A DNA stretch of 64,000 nt from Pseudisothecium myosuroides (lineage: Eukaryota > Streptophyta > Bryopsida > Hypnales > Lembophyllaceae), in NCBI GenBank assembly GCA_951799445.1, contig OX637292.1, positions 6,761,296 through 6,825,295 of the forward strand, given 5' to 3'. Below are positions 33,470 through 45,372 of this stretch, one piece after another. The first letter of the stretch is position 1. Each line of letters starts with the position of its first letter. A model generated the notes under the pieces. The model made no database searches and had not been told where the DNA came from. It saw only the letters and a program-made list of their open reading frames with translations. The position numbers and the translations under genes are program-made.

Positions 33470-35027
33470 CCCCTAAATGCCCAAGGCACCCAAATGTGGT
33501 GTCAAAGAAACTTTGAAGTTAAATAAAACCTTACCAAATTGCTATTTTAAGTAGTTTATATTTTTGAAAGATTCTTTTTGAAGTCAAATTTTAGCATCAA
33601 AAATCCGATTTTGAAAATGAATGATTGTGATTTTTCTATTCAAGGTTTTGTGCAAAGGTATCCATTGCAATCTTGACTTTTTGTAGTGTTGAGGGCTCTT
33701 GGAAATGAGGCTCAAATACACTAGATCTTGGAGAAAAAATCACACTAGAAATTTATTTAAAAAAATTATAGGGTAGATTTTGAGAAGTCATAAATTGATT
33801 GGGGTTATATTTGTTAGGCCCTTCAACCTCATATTTTTTTGGTCTTCAACTTTTTAGATTTGAGATGCAAAAAGAGAGATCAAAGATTTTCATAGTTTTA
33901 ACCCCTAAAGGCCCAAGGCATTTTCTGGCTCCGAAACCACTAAAAACTGCCATTTCTGCTGTGATCACTCCCTAAACCAAAAAAAACTTTTTTTTAAGAA
34001 TCTAACCGTAGGATCTTGTACTTCACTTGTCTCAAATCATGTGGTAAAAATTTCATGATTTTTGGCCGTACGGATTGGAAGATATTAGCGTTTGAAGTTG
34101 GAAAAAGAAGTTTTTTTGAACTCTGGATTGCAATTTCAGATGACTTTGACAGCCATTTGTGGATTTTTTTTGCACTACACACCATAAATTTAAAAAAATT
34201 TATGTTGAACATTTAAGTTGAGAGTTGGGGAAAAAAAATTCAGAATGTTAAAACTTGATTTTCACATATAAAAAAATTGTTAAGTAGAAATAGGTCCAAA
34301 ATTGAACAAAACACTAAATCTTCAATAGCTCTTAGATGGAATTAAAAAACCATAATCCTAACGGTGGGATTGTTCTTGCAAACAAACTTAACCTTTTAAA
34401 AAAAAAATTGAAAAATTTCGAAAATTGCATTCAAAAATGAATTTTATAAGTTGTTTTTTGAAGAAGACGCTTAGATTGCTCGAAAACAAGATTGTCCATA
34501 ACTTTCTCATTCTGAGTCCAATTAGAATGAATCAAAGCTTCAAATATAGACAAAAACATGATCTTTGAGAAAAAAAATCAAAAAAAAAAAATTCAATTTT
34601 TAAAAGTTTTTTTTTTTTGCCCGGCGAACTGCTTTTTTGACTTCGGGCAGCATAACTTTTTTTCCCAGGCATCGATTGAAAAAAAATTATATTTTTGGAA
34701 GGCTAATGTGATTTCTTATCTTCAAAAAAAGTTTAAAAAAATCAGGTCGAAATTTCAGGTCGCACGAGCCTGCCCGAAATCCCAAGTGTCCCCCGAGGGG
34801 ACTTTGGGCCTTTAGGGGTTAACACCCTAATGATCAAACATTATAATCTTTCAATCCTTAAATGATATTGTTGTGTTTTCTTTTCCTATGTGATCTCTAA
34901 CATGTCTAGTTTGAATTTGTACAGTTACAATTCAAAGAAAATTGATTCAACTTATCAAAATGTTGGCTTTTTGTTCAATTTAGAGCAAATTCCAAGACGC
35001 TCAAAAGAGGCCTTGTGCATTTAGGGG
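33470..35027 (-). mobile_element. TTAA-flanked element, family C (copy C2), interrupted
   Basis: The ends CCCCTAAATGCCCAAGGC and GTGCATTTAGGGG lie between TTAA (33466-33469) and TTAA (35028-35031). It is inverted relative to C1. A family B element is inserted at an internal TTAA. Removing it (917 bp plus one 4-bp duplication) leaves exactly 637 bp, the length of C1. Sequence on both sides of the insertion is collinear with C1 (for example GATCAAACATTATAATC). Confidence 0.88.
33902..34818 (-). mobile_element. TTAA-flanked element, family B (copy B1), nested
   Basis: A 917-bp element between TTAA (33898-33901) and TTAA (34819-34822), inside copy C2. The ends are CCCCTAAAGGCCCAAGGCAT and TTGGGCCTTTAGGGG. 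The body is homologous to family A (CTAACCGTAGGATCTTG, ATAACTTTCTCAT) but clearly diverged. The subterminal hairpin is present as GTCCCCCGAGGGGAC. No coding capacity. Confidence 0.88.
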
Positions 35028-35451
35028 TTAACAACAACGCAAAGCTAAATAAATCCTGAAAACGTGATTTCTCCCTACCAACATGAAAGTCAAAGCATCA
35101 TGAAACTCCACTGAAGCATTTCATATTTTAGAAAACTCAAAAAATCGTTTACTAATTCTCCACAACCTCAAACACGATGAGTAGAGTGAAACCGGCATCC
35201 ATCTGGGAAACGAGCAGTTGGCGAGCGCGATGCGGATCGCAGACGGGCTTGCCTGTTGCGGATCTTCTTCAGTACAGAACATTGTAGCTTGCGACTGAGT
35301 GTTCCGCTTGCAGATTCGGTTAGCGTATGCCCTGGGTGTACGACTGGTGGTTGTAGATTCTGAATCGACCCACTCTAACCCTCGCAACACGGTTTAACGC
35401 TCTCAGTCCAACCTTAAGCTTGCCACACAGATCTGTTTAGTTTCACGCATT

Positions 35452-37376
35452 GTGTTAGTAGATCTCACCGTGGAGTCATATTGGGATGTAGTAAGGAACG
35501 GCAGGCGCCCCACGGGAGATGATTTCTTCGAACTTCATCGACAACACGCTAGGAATCTTAGACGAGATCAAGGTGCTAATCGTTACGATAATGTGGGTTA
35601 CCCGCAGGGTTACAGGGAACAGTTACAGAGCCAGTATGGACGCGGTCAGATCCCAGATCTGAGAGAACTGAGAGGTCAACAGAACGGCTATCGAGGTCGT
35701 CAACACAGAGAGGCTAATGCACATTTCTTTAATCGAGTGGAGCCAGAGCATATCCCTCGGGAAGCGCATCTCGACCCCACAAGGACGACGTCTCCGGCCC
35801 CAGCGCTCAGCCCGTATGCTCCTTCGACAGGCGAATCTCTTCCGCAGAACGCGCACCGCAATTGGGCAGGCATGCTAGTACAAAACCACAAGGTACTTCC
35901 CCCAGGAGCCATCGATCCGTCTGCTTTGTTTGACGAAATCTCTCATCTCCAGGGTCATATTGTAGTTGCCGGCTTTGTGGGTGGGCAAATCGATGAACCC
36001 ACTACCAGATCTTGGCTAGCTGACCTTGGGCGGAAGATCTACCCTAACCGCATTTTACGGCACAAGCAAGCAGGGAACGGTTTTCAATATGTCATGGTAG
36101 ACAACCTTCAAGCGGTAGAAAAGTGTATCAACTTAGCGCTGCATAGTTTCCAGGGTGGTGCAGCCTCGTACCAGTACTGGCATCCATCATTCAATCCCTA
36201 CTCACACTTGGTTTCTAGCCACCCTTGTTGGATTATTCTAGAGGATCTCCCGCTTGAGTTTATTCCTTTTTTAGAAATCATCGTTTGTATTTGGTTAGTC
36301 AACTGGCGGTTGATATTCCAGACAGAGCTACGAGTCCCCATAGATACTGCGTTACTCTTGATCTCATGGAAGGGTGGATACAAAAGGTCTATATTGAAAC
36401 ACAAGAGTGTGAAATGGCTGAGGTCTCCATAGTATATGAAGACCCAAGGATTAATTGTCCAAGTTGTAGGTCTCCTGATCACTCTGTGAAGGATTGTCCT
36501 ATATCTCAGTTCAAAACTCACTTGGGAAAACAGAACCATTCTACTTCTACCACCCAGCAGCCTTACGAAAGAATCCCTGAGTCTAATCACCCAACTCCGC
36601 CGATCAATCAATACCCTGGTAAGAATCAGCACCCGGAATCAAGGCCGACCAAAAGCTACAATCGACACAGTAAAGCGAGCATTCCCAAGAGCCGTCAGCC
36701 ACGGCCCACTCCGGATGCCGATGGTTTTACTCCTGTTCAGTACCGCAAGTCTGGGATATCTTCTCGGAAACCAGATTCCCAAACTAGTTCCACATTCTAC
36801 TGGGCGAGAAAGCCATCAACAGAACAAAAACGGGAGGAAGGCGGTAACCTAAATGGTAAAACTAAGGTTCCACAGATGGAGATTAACCACGCAGAGAAAG
36901 GCCAAAACGATTTTCACATAAGGAAGATGACTCCGACGCACTCCCCTGCATCAAGTAAACAAAGCAGCCAGGGGAATATGGAAAGGTTACCTCCCCCACC
37001 ATCCCTCTTGGCACATCACACCCCGGTGCATATTTCCGAATGGCCAACACTTCAGGCAAGGGCGCAGGATTCAGTTGATTATCAGGTACCGATCCAACCT
37101 AGTCTTGATATGGGGATGACAAGCACGTCAGCGGGACTCAGAAACTTGAGCTTAGGCATTGGCGACTCCTTCTCATTCCCACCGCTTACGTCATCCAACC
37201 AAAATATGGACCCATCTTCAAGTTACCCAGTTCCGCTTGAGGTTAATCAGGCAAATGAAACAGCACCTATTCAACTTCCACAAGGGAGTTTGGATTCGGA
37301 ACAGTTACGAGACCTAGCCAATCCGGTTGCTCAGTTACTGGTGGAGCAAGTCGCACAGCTCATCGTCAATTCCTAG
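35452..37376 (+). pseudogene. LINE ORF1 (DUF4283 and CCHC zinc knuckle), frameshifted
   Basis: ORF1 proteins of plant LINEs bind element RNA. The first frame (35452-36432) covers a Gln/Arg-rich N-terminus and most of a DUF4283 domain, through CWIILEDLPLEF. The second (from about 36,275 to 37376) continues YLVSQLAVDIPDRA, then the knuckle CPSCRSPDHSVKDC (C-x2-C-x4-H-x4-C), then a long Pro/Ser/Gln-rich tail. The switch falls in a run of six T (36267-36272); a seventh T would restore one frame. The first frame has no ATG near its start (it opens at 35398, the first listed codon being GTG), so the initiation codon may be lost. Confidence 0.85.
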
Positions 37377-37858
37377 TCGAGGGGAGCAGTTCAAACGGGT
37401 AACCTCCAACCTACTTTAATGCCTTATCAAACTGACCTAGCTTTTGATAAGATTAGTTTATGGACGCCCAGCTGAACTTACCACCTTCCACAGGTCAATA
37501 TCGTCCATCCTCCCCATCCATAGTAGAAGATGGAACCTCCCTAGTTATTAGGGTATTTGAATACGTTTCAGGTTCACTCCAACAGTGGACGAATGTCGAG
37601 TCAGAGAGGCCAGGACAATTACCGGCTGGAGAATTTTCTATTTGAAGCCTCCATGCCCTCGCTAGAATGGGATCCAGAGCCCAACCTGCCAGAACTCAAT
37701 TGAAGGTGGCCATAGATATAAACGACCAAGCTTCGACATCATGGGGACCAGTCCCAATTCAGCCAATGGTGGCCTGGGGGTATAATAACTCCCATTTAGT
37801 AGTTGAAGAAGACCGCGAGGAGAGCGCTAGGCATACTCTCAACAAGAATTTCTTATGA
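37377..37858 (+). other. LINE segment between ORF1 and ORF2, partly open
   Basis: One frame is open from 37460 to 37858 except for a TGA at 37643-37645, and its stop overlaps the ORF2 start as ATGA (37855-37858). This may be the original ORF1 tail, with ORF2 translated by termination and reinitiation. That reading is an inference: the frame is offset from the rest of ORF1 and is interrupted. Confidence 0.4.
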
Positions 37859-40800
37859 AGATTACAATTTTATCGCAAAATGTTAGGGGTTTGAATGACC
37901 CTGCAGCTTTAGATAATCTTAGGAATTACATTTCCAGAACCCCAGTAGACTTTTTATTCATACAGGAACATAAATTACGTGGACAGGGAGCTTCACGATT
38001 AGGTTCGTTACTCTGGAAACGTGCAACTACCTTCTATACTGATGCTGAATCGGGTTATACGGTAGATGGCAGGAACGCTGGTAAAGGCGGGGTTGCTTCG
38101 CTCATATCGCCCAAGTGGGCAAAAATGATCACGCAGTCAGGCTCAATCTTTGGCGGCAGAGCTCAGTGGTTCATACTTAGTCGCATTCCAGGGGGCGATT
38201 TAGGGTTCGTTAACCTCTACGCACCGAACGAATCCCATCCACGGCAAATCTTTTGGGAGACATTGACTCGTGAACTGCCAAATATGTGCCGGTGGATAAT
38301 GCTTGGCGACTTCAATATGGTAGAGCGCTGGGGTGACAAATCCAACTCTTGTGGAAAAATGATGCCAGCAGCAGAGAGACTTTTGTTTAACAGATTAAAG
38401 GACTCAATCCAAGTCACTGAACCTCCACTGACATCACCGAGTCTCATATACTCGTGGGATAACGCCAGGAGTGATCAAGCCCGAGTAATGGCAAGATTGG
38501 ATCGGATATATATGTTTCCCGAATCTATCAGCGGATATAGGAAACTAGTGGAATACCGCATTCGAGGGGATCATACGCATTCTGATCACTGTCCGGTATC
38601 CACGATTCTCGAACTTCAAAAAACACCCGCTCGTCCCAACAGATGGGTGCTATCATCGTCGTACCTGCATGAGGCCGAACCACAGATTAGAAATATATGG
38701 CTGGCAGCTCCACAGGGCTTAAGTTTCTTCTCCAAATTAAAACGGGTTACTAGGTTCTACAGAGGATTTTGCATCGGACAGGCTCAAAGGAATAGAGAAT
38801 GCGAAGTAACACTGTGCAACAAGCTGGAACAGAAAACAAGTCAACTTCAATTACTCCCTCAATCTCCGCACCTGCAAGAGGAGGTTAACGAGATTCGGGC
38901 TAACCTAGAGGAATTTGAAGTGAGAAAGCTAGACGGTCAAATGATAAGGTCTCGAGCCAGTTCGAGGTTGTACGGAGATCGTCTCTCTGCAGAGTTCTTC
39001 AGAACAGTAAAAGAGGCTCCAATCAATACGTCTATCACAGAGCTACGTGACCAGCAAGGCTCTCTCAGGCATGACCGTGGTGACTTGGAGTCTATCTGCA
39101 CGGATTTTTACACCAAGCTATACTTCCAAGATGATTCGACCATTCAAGAGCAAGAAGCTCGGGAAAATGTACTGGAATGCGTGCAAAGTAGGTTTTCAGT
39201 ATCGATGGCTCAGCAACTAGACAAGCCTCTAAATCAAGAGGAATTACATCAAGCTTTGATACTGATGGCACATGGGAGAAGTCCGGAACCTGACGGGATA
39301 ACAGCAGAGTTTTTTGCCGCTTCTGGGACGTACTTGGTGAAGACTTCATGAAGATGATCAGTGAATCGGTTATACAAGGATGGCTACCTAAAGGTATGAC
39401 ATCAGGGACAATTATTCTTCTCTTCAAAGCCGGGGACCAAGCTGATTCATCTAATTGGAGGCCTATAACACTCTTGAATGTTTCATACAAAATTGTGGCC
39501 AAAGCCTTACAGATTAGATTACAGAGCCTGCTCAAGGATGTTATCAGTCCGGAACAATCTGCATTTCTCCCTTCCAGACATATTTTAGCCAACATCCTTC
39601 TACAGCATGAGACAGTAGAATGGGCTAGAGAATCAAATCAGGATTTAATATTCCTTAAACTAGATTTTACAAAAGCTTATGACATGGTGTCATGGGATTT
39701 TCTTTTCCAAGTTATGAGCAAACTTGGTATACCTGATTCTTTCTCACAGCTAGTAAGGATGCTCCTTAACGATGCATCGGCCACAGTTCTACTAAACGGC
39801 AAGGCAACTGATTCCTTCCCCATATTTTGAGGTGTCAGACAAGGTTGCCCGCTGGCACCCTATTTATTTCTACTAGTGGGAGAAGCGCTCAACATGGCAG
39901 CTGCAGCAGAACAAAGGATGGGCAGAATTCAAGGGATCCAGCTACCAGACAGTAATCTGCAGCAACTGTTGTCGCAATATGCGGACGATACAGGATTCTC
40001 AATCATTGGGAAGGAAGAGGTGTTACAAAATACCATCTCCCTCCTCCAACAATTTGGAGATGCATCCGGCCTTGTTATTAATTGGACGAAGAGTATAGGG
40101 TATTGGTTCTCCAAGTTACTCAGACCTGCTTGGATGGATAAATACAACCTCACATGGGCTCCACCTGGATCTATCACCAAGCTCCTGGGGGCGCCGTTTG
40201 GGATCCCTCTTGAGACAGCAGACATCGATAGCTTTTTACAAGAAAAAATTACGAAGAAACTCAAGTACTGGACTTCGCAGCATTTATCTCTTGCAGGCCG
40301 AGCCACGGTGATTAACGCCATCCTTCTTTCCACACTATACTATTTTATAGCCATCTGGAGTGGATCGCTACAGTTCATCCCTGTTGTTAGGGGAAACCTC
40401 CGCAACTACAGTACTTGTGGAGTGGCTCAGAACATACAACTAGAACGAGAGTCAACTGGGAAGATTGTTGTCTTCCCAAAGCCGTCGAAGGGCTCAAGCT
40501 ATTGGACCCTGAAATTTCTCTTACCGCATTATTGGCAAAATGGGTCCTTTACGCCATCAAACCTGGAATATCCAATCTTAAGATCTTGCTACGATTCAGG
40601 ATTAACAAGATGAAACCAACCTCAAAACTTGGATATTGGTTTCCGTCACATGCCTGGCTAATGGTGCACAAACCTTCAGCTACTAGGGGATCTCGAGTAT
40701 GGTGCCGGATTATCACTGCGTGGAGAAGACTCGTCAGTCACATTGAACCAGCACCACCCACTTGTGCAGAAGAGGTGTTAACGACTAGCCTTTGGTGGGC

Positions 40801-42040
40801 CACGACATTTATAGGCTCTAATTTCCACTTTCTGCAGAAAAGAGCGAGAGAATTGGCTCAGCTCAATCTTCGAACGATAGCTGACCTGTGGGATTTGGCA
40901 AGAAAGGACTTCTTACCTTGGAAGGTCGTCCAAGATCGATTCAAGCTTACAGATACAGAACATCGGCAATGGCGTTACTTAATTTCACACATTCCCCATG
41001 ACTGGGTGTTGCTCCTCATTGGTCATTCTAGGCAGGATCAAAACGGGTACTGGGTGGGAATTTTCAACTCCTTGGATGACGAGCTACCGAGTATTACCTG
41101 GAAAGTGGAAGGTCCTGGGTTACAGTTGCACCATGCACAGATTCAGAGCCTCTCTCTCTCAGCCACGACACTAACAGCGTCAGTTGGAGCTTTTTCAAGG
41201 CATCTGTCTATCATTGAGCACCCAGATGAAACCATAAGTCATCAAGGATTTATTCGCAGGATTCGAGTTATAGAAGGCAAGAAGAACTCCAAGGGCAATC
41301 CAATACTTCTATTTGCCGGAGCCATTCAAAGCTTGTCTTTTGATCCAGATAGATGGTTATGGAACAATGGTGACCGCCTTATGCAATATTCCACATCTAG
41401 TGGTAGACAGTTACTGACTAAGCAAATGCACCTCAAACGGTCCATTCCGTCGAAGTGGCCTGGCCAACTACCCATCGATTTCTTGCCAGACTGGAGGGAT
41501 CTTTGGCATAAAACTAGGTCTCAGAAGGAAGCGGCCTTCATGTGGTCAGTATGGCATAATGCGATAGCCGTCCACTCTTGGAGGGCTCGCATTAATCAAG
41601 GCATTGACACGAGATGTAACTGCTGTACGACTGACATAGAGGAGACACCCATTCACAGGTTTTACTAGTGCCCTCGAGCCCAAGAGGTATGGGAATTTGC
41701 CCAATCTATCCTCATTTGCTTATGTGGTGATCAGTCTACCTCAACCTTTTACACGAGATTTAGTTCCACACATTGTATCTTTGGTGCCACACTTCCCAGG
41801 AGGTTCTTACAGCTCAAAACTATTTGGTCCTTAGTTAGAGGTTCAGCACTATGGATCATTTGGATTTCTAGGAATAGTAAGGTATTCACACAGAGTCTGT
41901 GGTCCCGTGAGCGCACCCATAAGGCTTTGTGGGCAGCGCTTCTTGACTCAGGGCGAGTAGCTTTGATGAAAACACAAAGGGAGGCACGGTTTAGACCCCA
42001 ACAAGCAGGAGCTACTTGGGCCAAGTTTGAGAAAATTTAG
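37855..42040 (+). pseudogene. LINE ORF2 (endonuclease, reverse transcriptase, zf-RVT), disabled
   Basis: An AP-like endonuclease leads, with QNVRGL near residue 8, a QEH glutamate, LGDFN near residue 150 and SDHCP near residue 244, so its key residues are present. The reverse transcriptase follows, with FLKLDFTKAYD, GVRQGCPLAPYLF and the catalytic YADD. The C-terminus has WxxLW and a Cys/His zf-RVT region. Four lesions break it: a one-base loss in a T run at 39310-39315, TGA at 39828-39830 directly before GVRQG, a frameshift near 40,405, and TAG at 41666-41668 in the zf-RVT. Beyond that TAG the frame is open to a natural TAG at 42038-42040. The few lesions suggest a fairly recent insertion. 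Confidence 0.93.
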
Positions 42041-42292
42041 CTCCAATCACCAGTGCTTGCTAGTAGGGTAGATGGGGTCATCACGTGGAATAGGGATAGT
42101 CCACCTTCTTGTGCTTTTGTGTAGGGTTTCCGTTTTCTAGGGTTCTTTCCTTTTTCTTCTTCTTTTTTTGCTCGTTATCTCTTCAGGTTTAGTTCTATGC
42201 TCATTATCTCTTCAGGTTTGGTTCTATGCTCATTATCTCTTCAATGTCCAGCCGTGAGGCTTGGCTGATGTGTACTTGGTTTTTGGTTCTTT
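42041..42292 (+). other. LINE 3' UTR with 29-bp tandem repeat
   Basis: TTATCTCTTCAGGTTTAGTT followed by CTATGCTCA is repeated at about 42,176, 42,205 and (partial) 42,234. The 3' UTR resumes after the MITE at 43,229 for about 28 bases before the poly(A) tail. Confidence 0.75.
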
Positions 42293-42296
42293 TTAA

Positions 42297-43228
42297 CCCC
42301 TAAAGGACCAAGGCCTTTTTTCTGCCAAAAATCACTCAAAACTGCCATATCTATAGCAAAGAGTAAAAAAAATTGAAAATTGTTCTTTTTCCACATCTAA
42401 CCGTAGGATCTTACACCTAACTAGTATGAGAGTGTGTGGAATAAATTTCAGAATTTTTGACCGCATAGATTGCAAGATATCTGCATTTAAAGTGGAAAAA
42501 ACAAGTTTTTCAGCACATTGCGGGACCAGATTTTTTGACTTTAAACATTTTTAACTTGAAATTTTTGCACTATAGCGTTTTGAGCTTTAAATCTTTATAG
42601 TGGAGAATTGAGTTGAGAGTCTAGGAAAAAAAAAAAATTCAAAAAAACTTAATTATCATTCTTAAAAAAATTGTTAAGTAGAAGTAGGTACAAGATAGAA
42701 GGAAAATCTAAAATATTCATATATTTTAGATGGAATTAAAATACACTAATCCCAATGGTGAGATTGTTCTAACAAGTAAATCAGACCATGAAAAAAAAAA
42801 TTTTGAAAAATTTGAAAAATTTCATTCCGAAATGCATCCTACAAGTTATTTTTTTCAAGAAGATGCTCTAACTGCCCGAAAAACAAGAATGTCCATAACT
42901 TTCTCATAACATATCCAAATGAAATGAATCAAAGCTTTCCAGATAGGCAAAAATATAATCTATGAGAAAAAAAATATTTAAAAAAAAAATTCAAATTTTT
43001 GTCCATTTTTTTTTTGCTGCCCGGAATGCCCGCCGTCCCTTGTTTTGAGCTTATATGGTCATAACTTTTTTTCCCGGGCACCGATTGTGAAAAAAATTAT
43101 ATTCCCACAAAGCTTATCAGTTTTTCTATCTCCAAAAAAAAATTCAAAAAATCACAAGAAAATTTCAGCCCGTAGGTACCTGCCCGAAAATGCATTTGTC
43201 CACCGAAGGGACAACGGTCCTTTAGGGG
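42297..43228 (-). mobile_element. TTAA-flanked element, family A (copy A4), inside the LINE
   Basis: A 932-bp element between TTAA (42293-42296) and TTAA (43229-43232). The ends are CCCCTAAAGGACCAAGGCC and CAACGGTCCTTTAGGGG. It is very similar to A3. Because it splits the LINE 3' UTR, it moved after the LINE inserted. No coding capacity. Confidence 0.9.
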
Positions 43229-43289
43229 TTAATGCAGTGGGTCCTCCCATTTGTTCAAAAAAAAAAAAAGAAACCGGCATCCATCTTGA

Positions 43290-44890
43290 TAATGGTGGAG
43301 AAGAATCTTTGTTTTTGTTTGACCCTTCCTAAGCCACTTTTTGGGCTGGCCAAGATTCATGACTCCCTCCATTCCTTCGCATTCCACTTGAATGAATTAT
43401 TGCCAGCAAAGCTAACTTCTAAGAAAATTTTTTTGCTTTATTTGGAGTACGCAGGGATGGAGGACCAAGATTCATTCCCCAGTGGAGCCAACTGAACTCC
43501 AGAAAAGGCAAGTGTGTTTCCCTTTACGCAATAAAGCATGGGGCCAGCGGGTCATCACAGTCAGTTTGGTCACTTCGGTGTGAACAGAAGCAGCTGAAAA
43601 TGAGACTCACAACTTACTGTGGAACTGGTTCCGAGGGCGCTTTGCTTTGGGGAGCACCGCGCCAGCAGTCGGAAGACTTATATGCATGCAAGCAAGGGCG
43701 GGCTTAACTGGGGCAGGGAGGACTTCACTTCCTGTATGTGTTGGGACGTTCGGCAGGCGGGAGTGATAATTGTGGAAGAAGGTAAGGTATGATGAGCACC
43801 CATTATCGCCACTTGCTGTTAAGTGCAATTAATCAATCGACACTCGTTTTGAAATTGGGAGAAGAGAATACATAACATTGGTAACCGAGGTGTATCCCTC
43901 CCCCTCTGACAAAGGGATAATACCCTCCTGGATGATGCCTGGGAGGGGATTATAGTTATAATCCCAGGCCTCCAGTTGGTCTCATCAGTCTGATCGTGCT
44001 TCCATTAGATTGGCTCTGAGTTGCACAGTTACGAGCCTGGATGAGCTGGTCCAATCCTGCAATTCAAAGTCAGTAACCAGAATTTATGAAGCTTGATTTT
44101 TTTATAATTTAGCGATGGGGGGCCTCCCGCTTTGAGGGGGAGCAAAAGGGAACCCCCCAGCACTGGTATATAATGTTATGTAATGTTTTGGTTTGTTTTT
44201 GTTTTAAAACTTACACGTAGAAAAAAATAAAAAGGGCTCACTTGTTGAAGTTGAAGTAGTAGAGAGCAAATGGCCTCAGATACAGGGTCCCAGTTTAATA
44301 AGTAGATGTTGATTACACATGATGCACACAGTCCAGAATGAAAGTCTAGAACCGGCTATTGTTGGTTTTTCGGTATACCAAGAGACAATACTTTGGAAAT
44401 TCATAACTTATTCTTGCGGTGTCTAAATAATGCATGCTAGAGTGTGTTGAAATCCTCTTTCCGTTGCTCTAATACTAAAAAATATATATATGTGTGTGTT
44501 TTATATATGTGTTTAATGCTAGTAACTATGCTGAGTTGAAATTAGTGTCCATTATCAATTACGGCCAGTTCGTATTTGCCTGTGGCCCCAAAACTAACCG
44601 CTCTGCTGTCAGTGAGTTGCTGTGGCAGGAATCCGTGATGAATTCCTGCTCCCCCACTGACGTCTCCAGTGTCTTGCAAGCCCTTTCAAGAAGGCCTCCC
44701 CGAGTTGCAGCTCCGGCTAGATTGGCTAGAGTCCTGCCTGGACCGTCAGTCCACCGAGGTTAAGTGTCTTGTTTTCCGGGCCTAATTTCCGTGCTGGTCC
44801 ATCAACCCCAGCTCTATAGCATTCATTGCAACAAGAGCAGGGCCAACTCCCAAATTTTTAAGCCTTGGGGGAAAATGAAGGAAGTAAGGT
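43290..44890. other. gene-free stretch of mixed composition
   Basis: The sequence after the LINE is less AT-rich and includes TCCCTCCCCCTCTGAC and a purine-rich GAGGGGGAGCAAAAGGG near 44,135 that could be a retroelement polypurine tract. I could not find LTR ends or a primer-binding site. The open frames at 43045-43495, 43607-43828 and 44494-44763 lack domains. Confidence 0.35.
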
Positions 44891-44895
44891 GGGTA

Positions 44896-45372
44896 CCCCC
44901 AAAACCGCCACGTTTTGCTACTGAGCCTAGTTACGATTATTAGACTGGTCAAATTTTCATATGTTCTTGGTGGCAAATGAAAGGAGGTTTCAACGCACCA
45001 AAGAACGCAACATTTGGATATTGTATGCAAAAGTTATTAAGGAACAAAGTTTGATTCTAAAATGGTTTCTTCCACATAGGTACAGAATTGATTTTGGAGA
45101 TGTCCTCAGGAGCTCATTATCTATGATCAAAAGATAAGGTAGGCACACCCCTAACCACCACTTTTTGCTACTGCGCCTGGTTCCTATTACTAGACTAGTT
45201 GAATTTTCATGTTTTTTGGTTGGCAAGTAAAAGGACATTCCAATGCACTAAAGAACATGGCATTTGGATGTTGTATGCAAAAGTTATGAAGGGTCAAAGG
45301 GTTTTTTTTTTGGTAGAGTTTCTAAAATCGTTTCTTCCACAATCAATGGTGCTTATTGCTTTGGGAGATGAA
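44896..45372. repeat. two diverged copies of dispersed repeat E
   Basis: Each unit of about 230 bp runs from GGGTAC or GGCACA through TTTTGCTACTG, then AAATTTTCATATG or GAATTTTCATG, then AAGAACAT or AAGAACGC, ATTTGGAT and TATGCAAAAGTTAT. Copies start at about 44,900 and 45,140. A third lies at 49,709-49,930, and the TACGCAAAAGTTATGAAG block recurs near 28,480. Confidence 0.65.

Larger units (their letters stand above)
35205..43269 (+). mobile_element. L1-type LINE, nearly complete
   Basis: The element is bounded by identical 17-bp target duplications GAAACCGGCATCCATCT (35188-35204 and 43270-43286) and ends in 13 A residues (43257-43269). It contains ORF1 (DUF4283 and CCHC knuckle), ORF2 (endonuclease, reverse transcriptase, zf-RVT) and a 3' UTR. 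A family A MITE (42297-43228 with its TTAA) sits in the 3' UTR. Without it the LINE is 7,129 bp. The joint implies first-strand nicking of the lower strand at TTTC|AC, close to the L1 endonuclease preference. It is much more GC-rich than its surroundings. Frameshifts and two nonsense codons make it non-autonomous as read. Confidence 0.93.

Noticed and set aside
36198..36632. 144-codon minus-strand frame inside the LINE
   Set aside because: It is antisense to the DUF4283 and zinc-knuckle coding region of ORF1 and shows no independent signature.
44094..44180. LTR retrotransposon polypurine tract
   Set aside because: Only a purine-rich run was seen. No TG...CA LTR ends, primer-binding site or pol fragments were found nearby.
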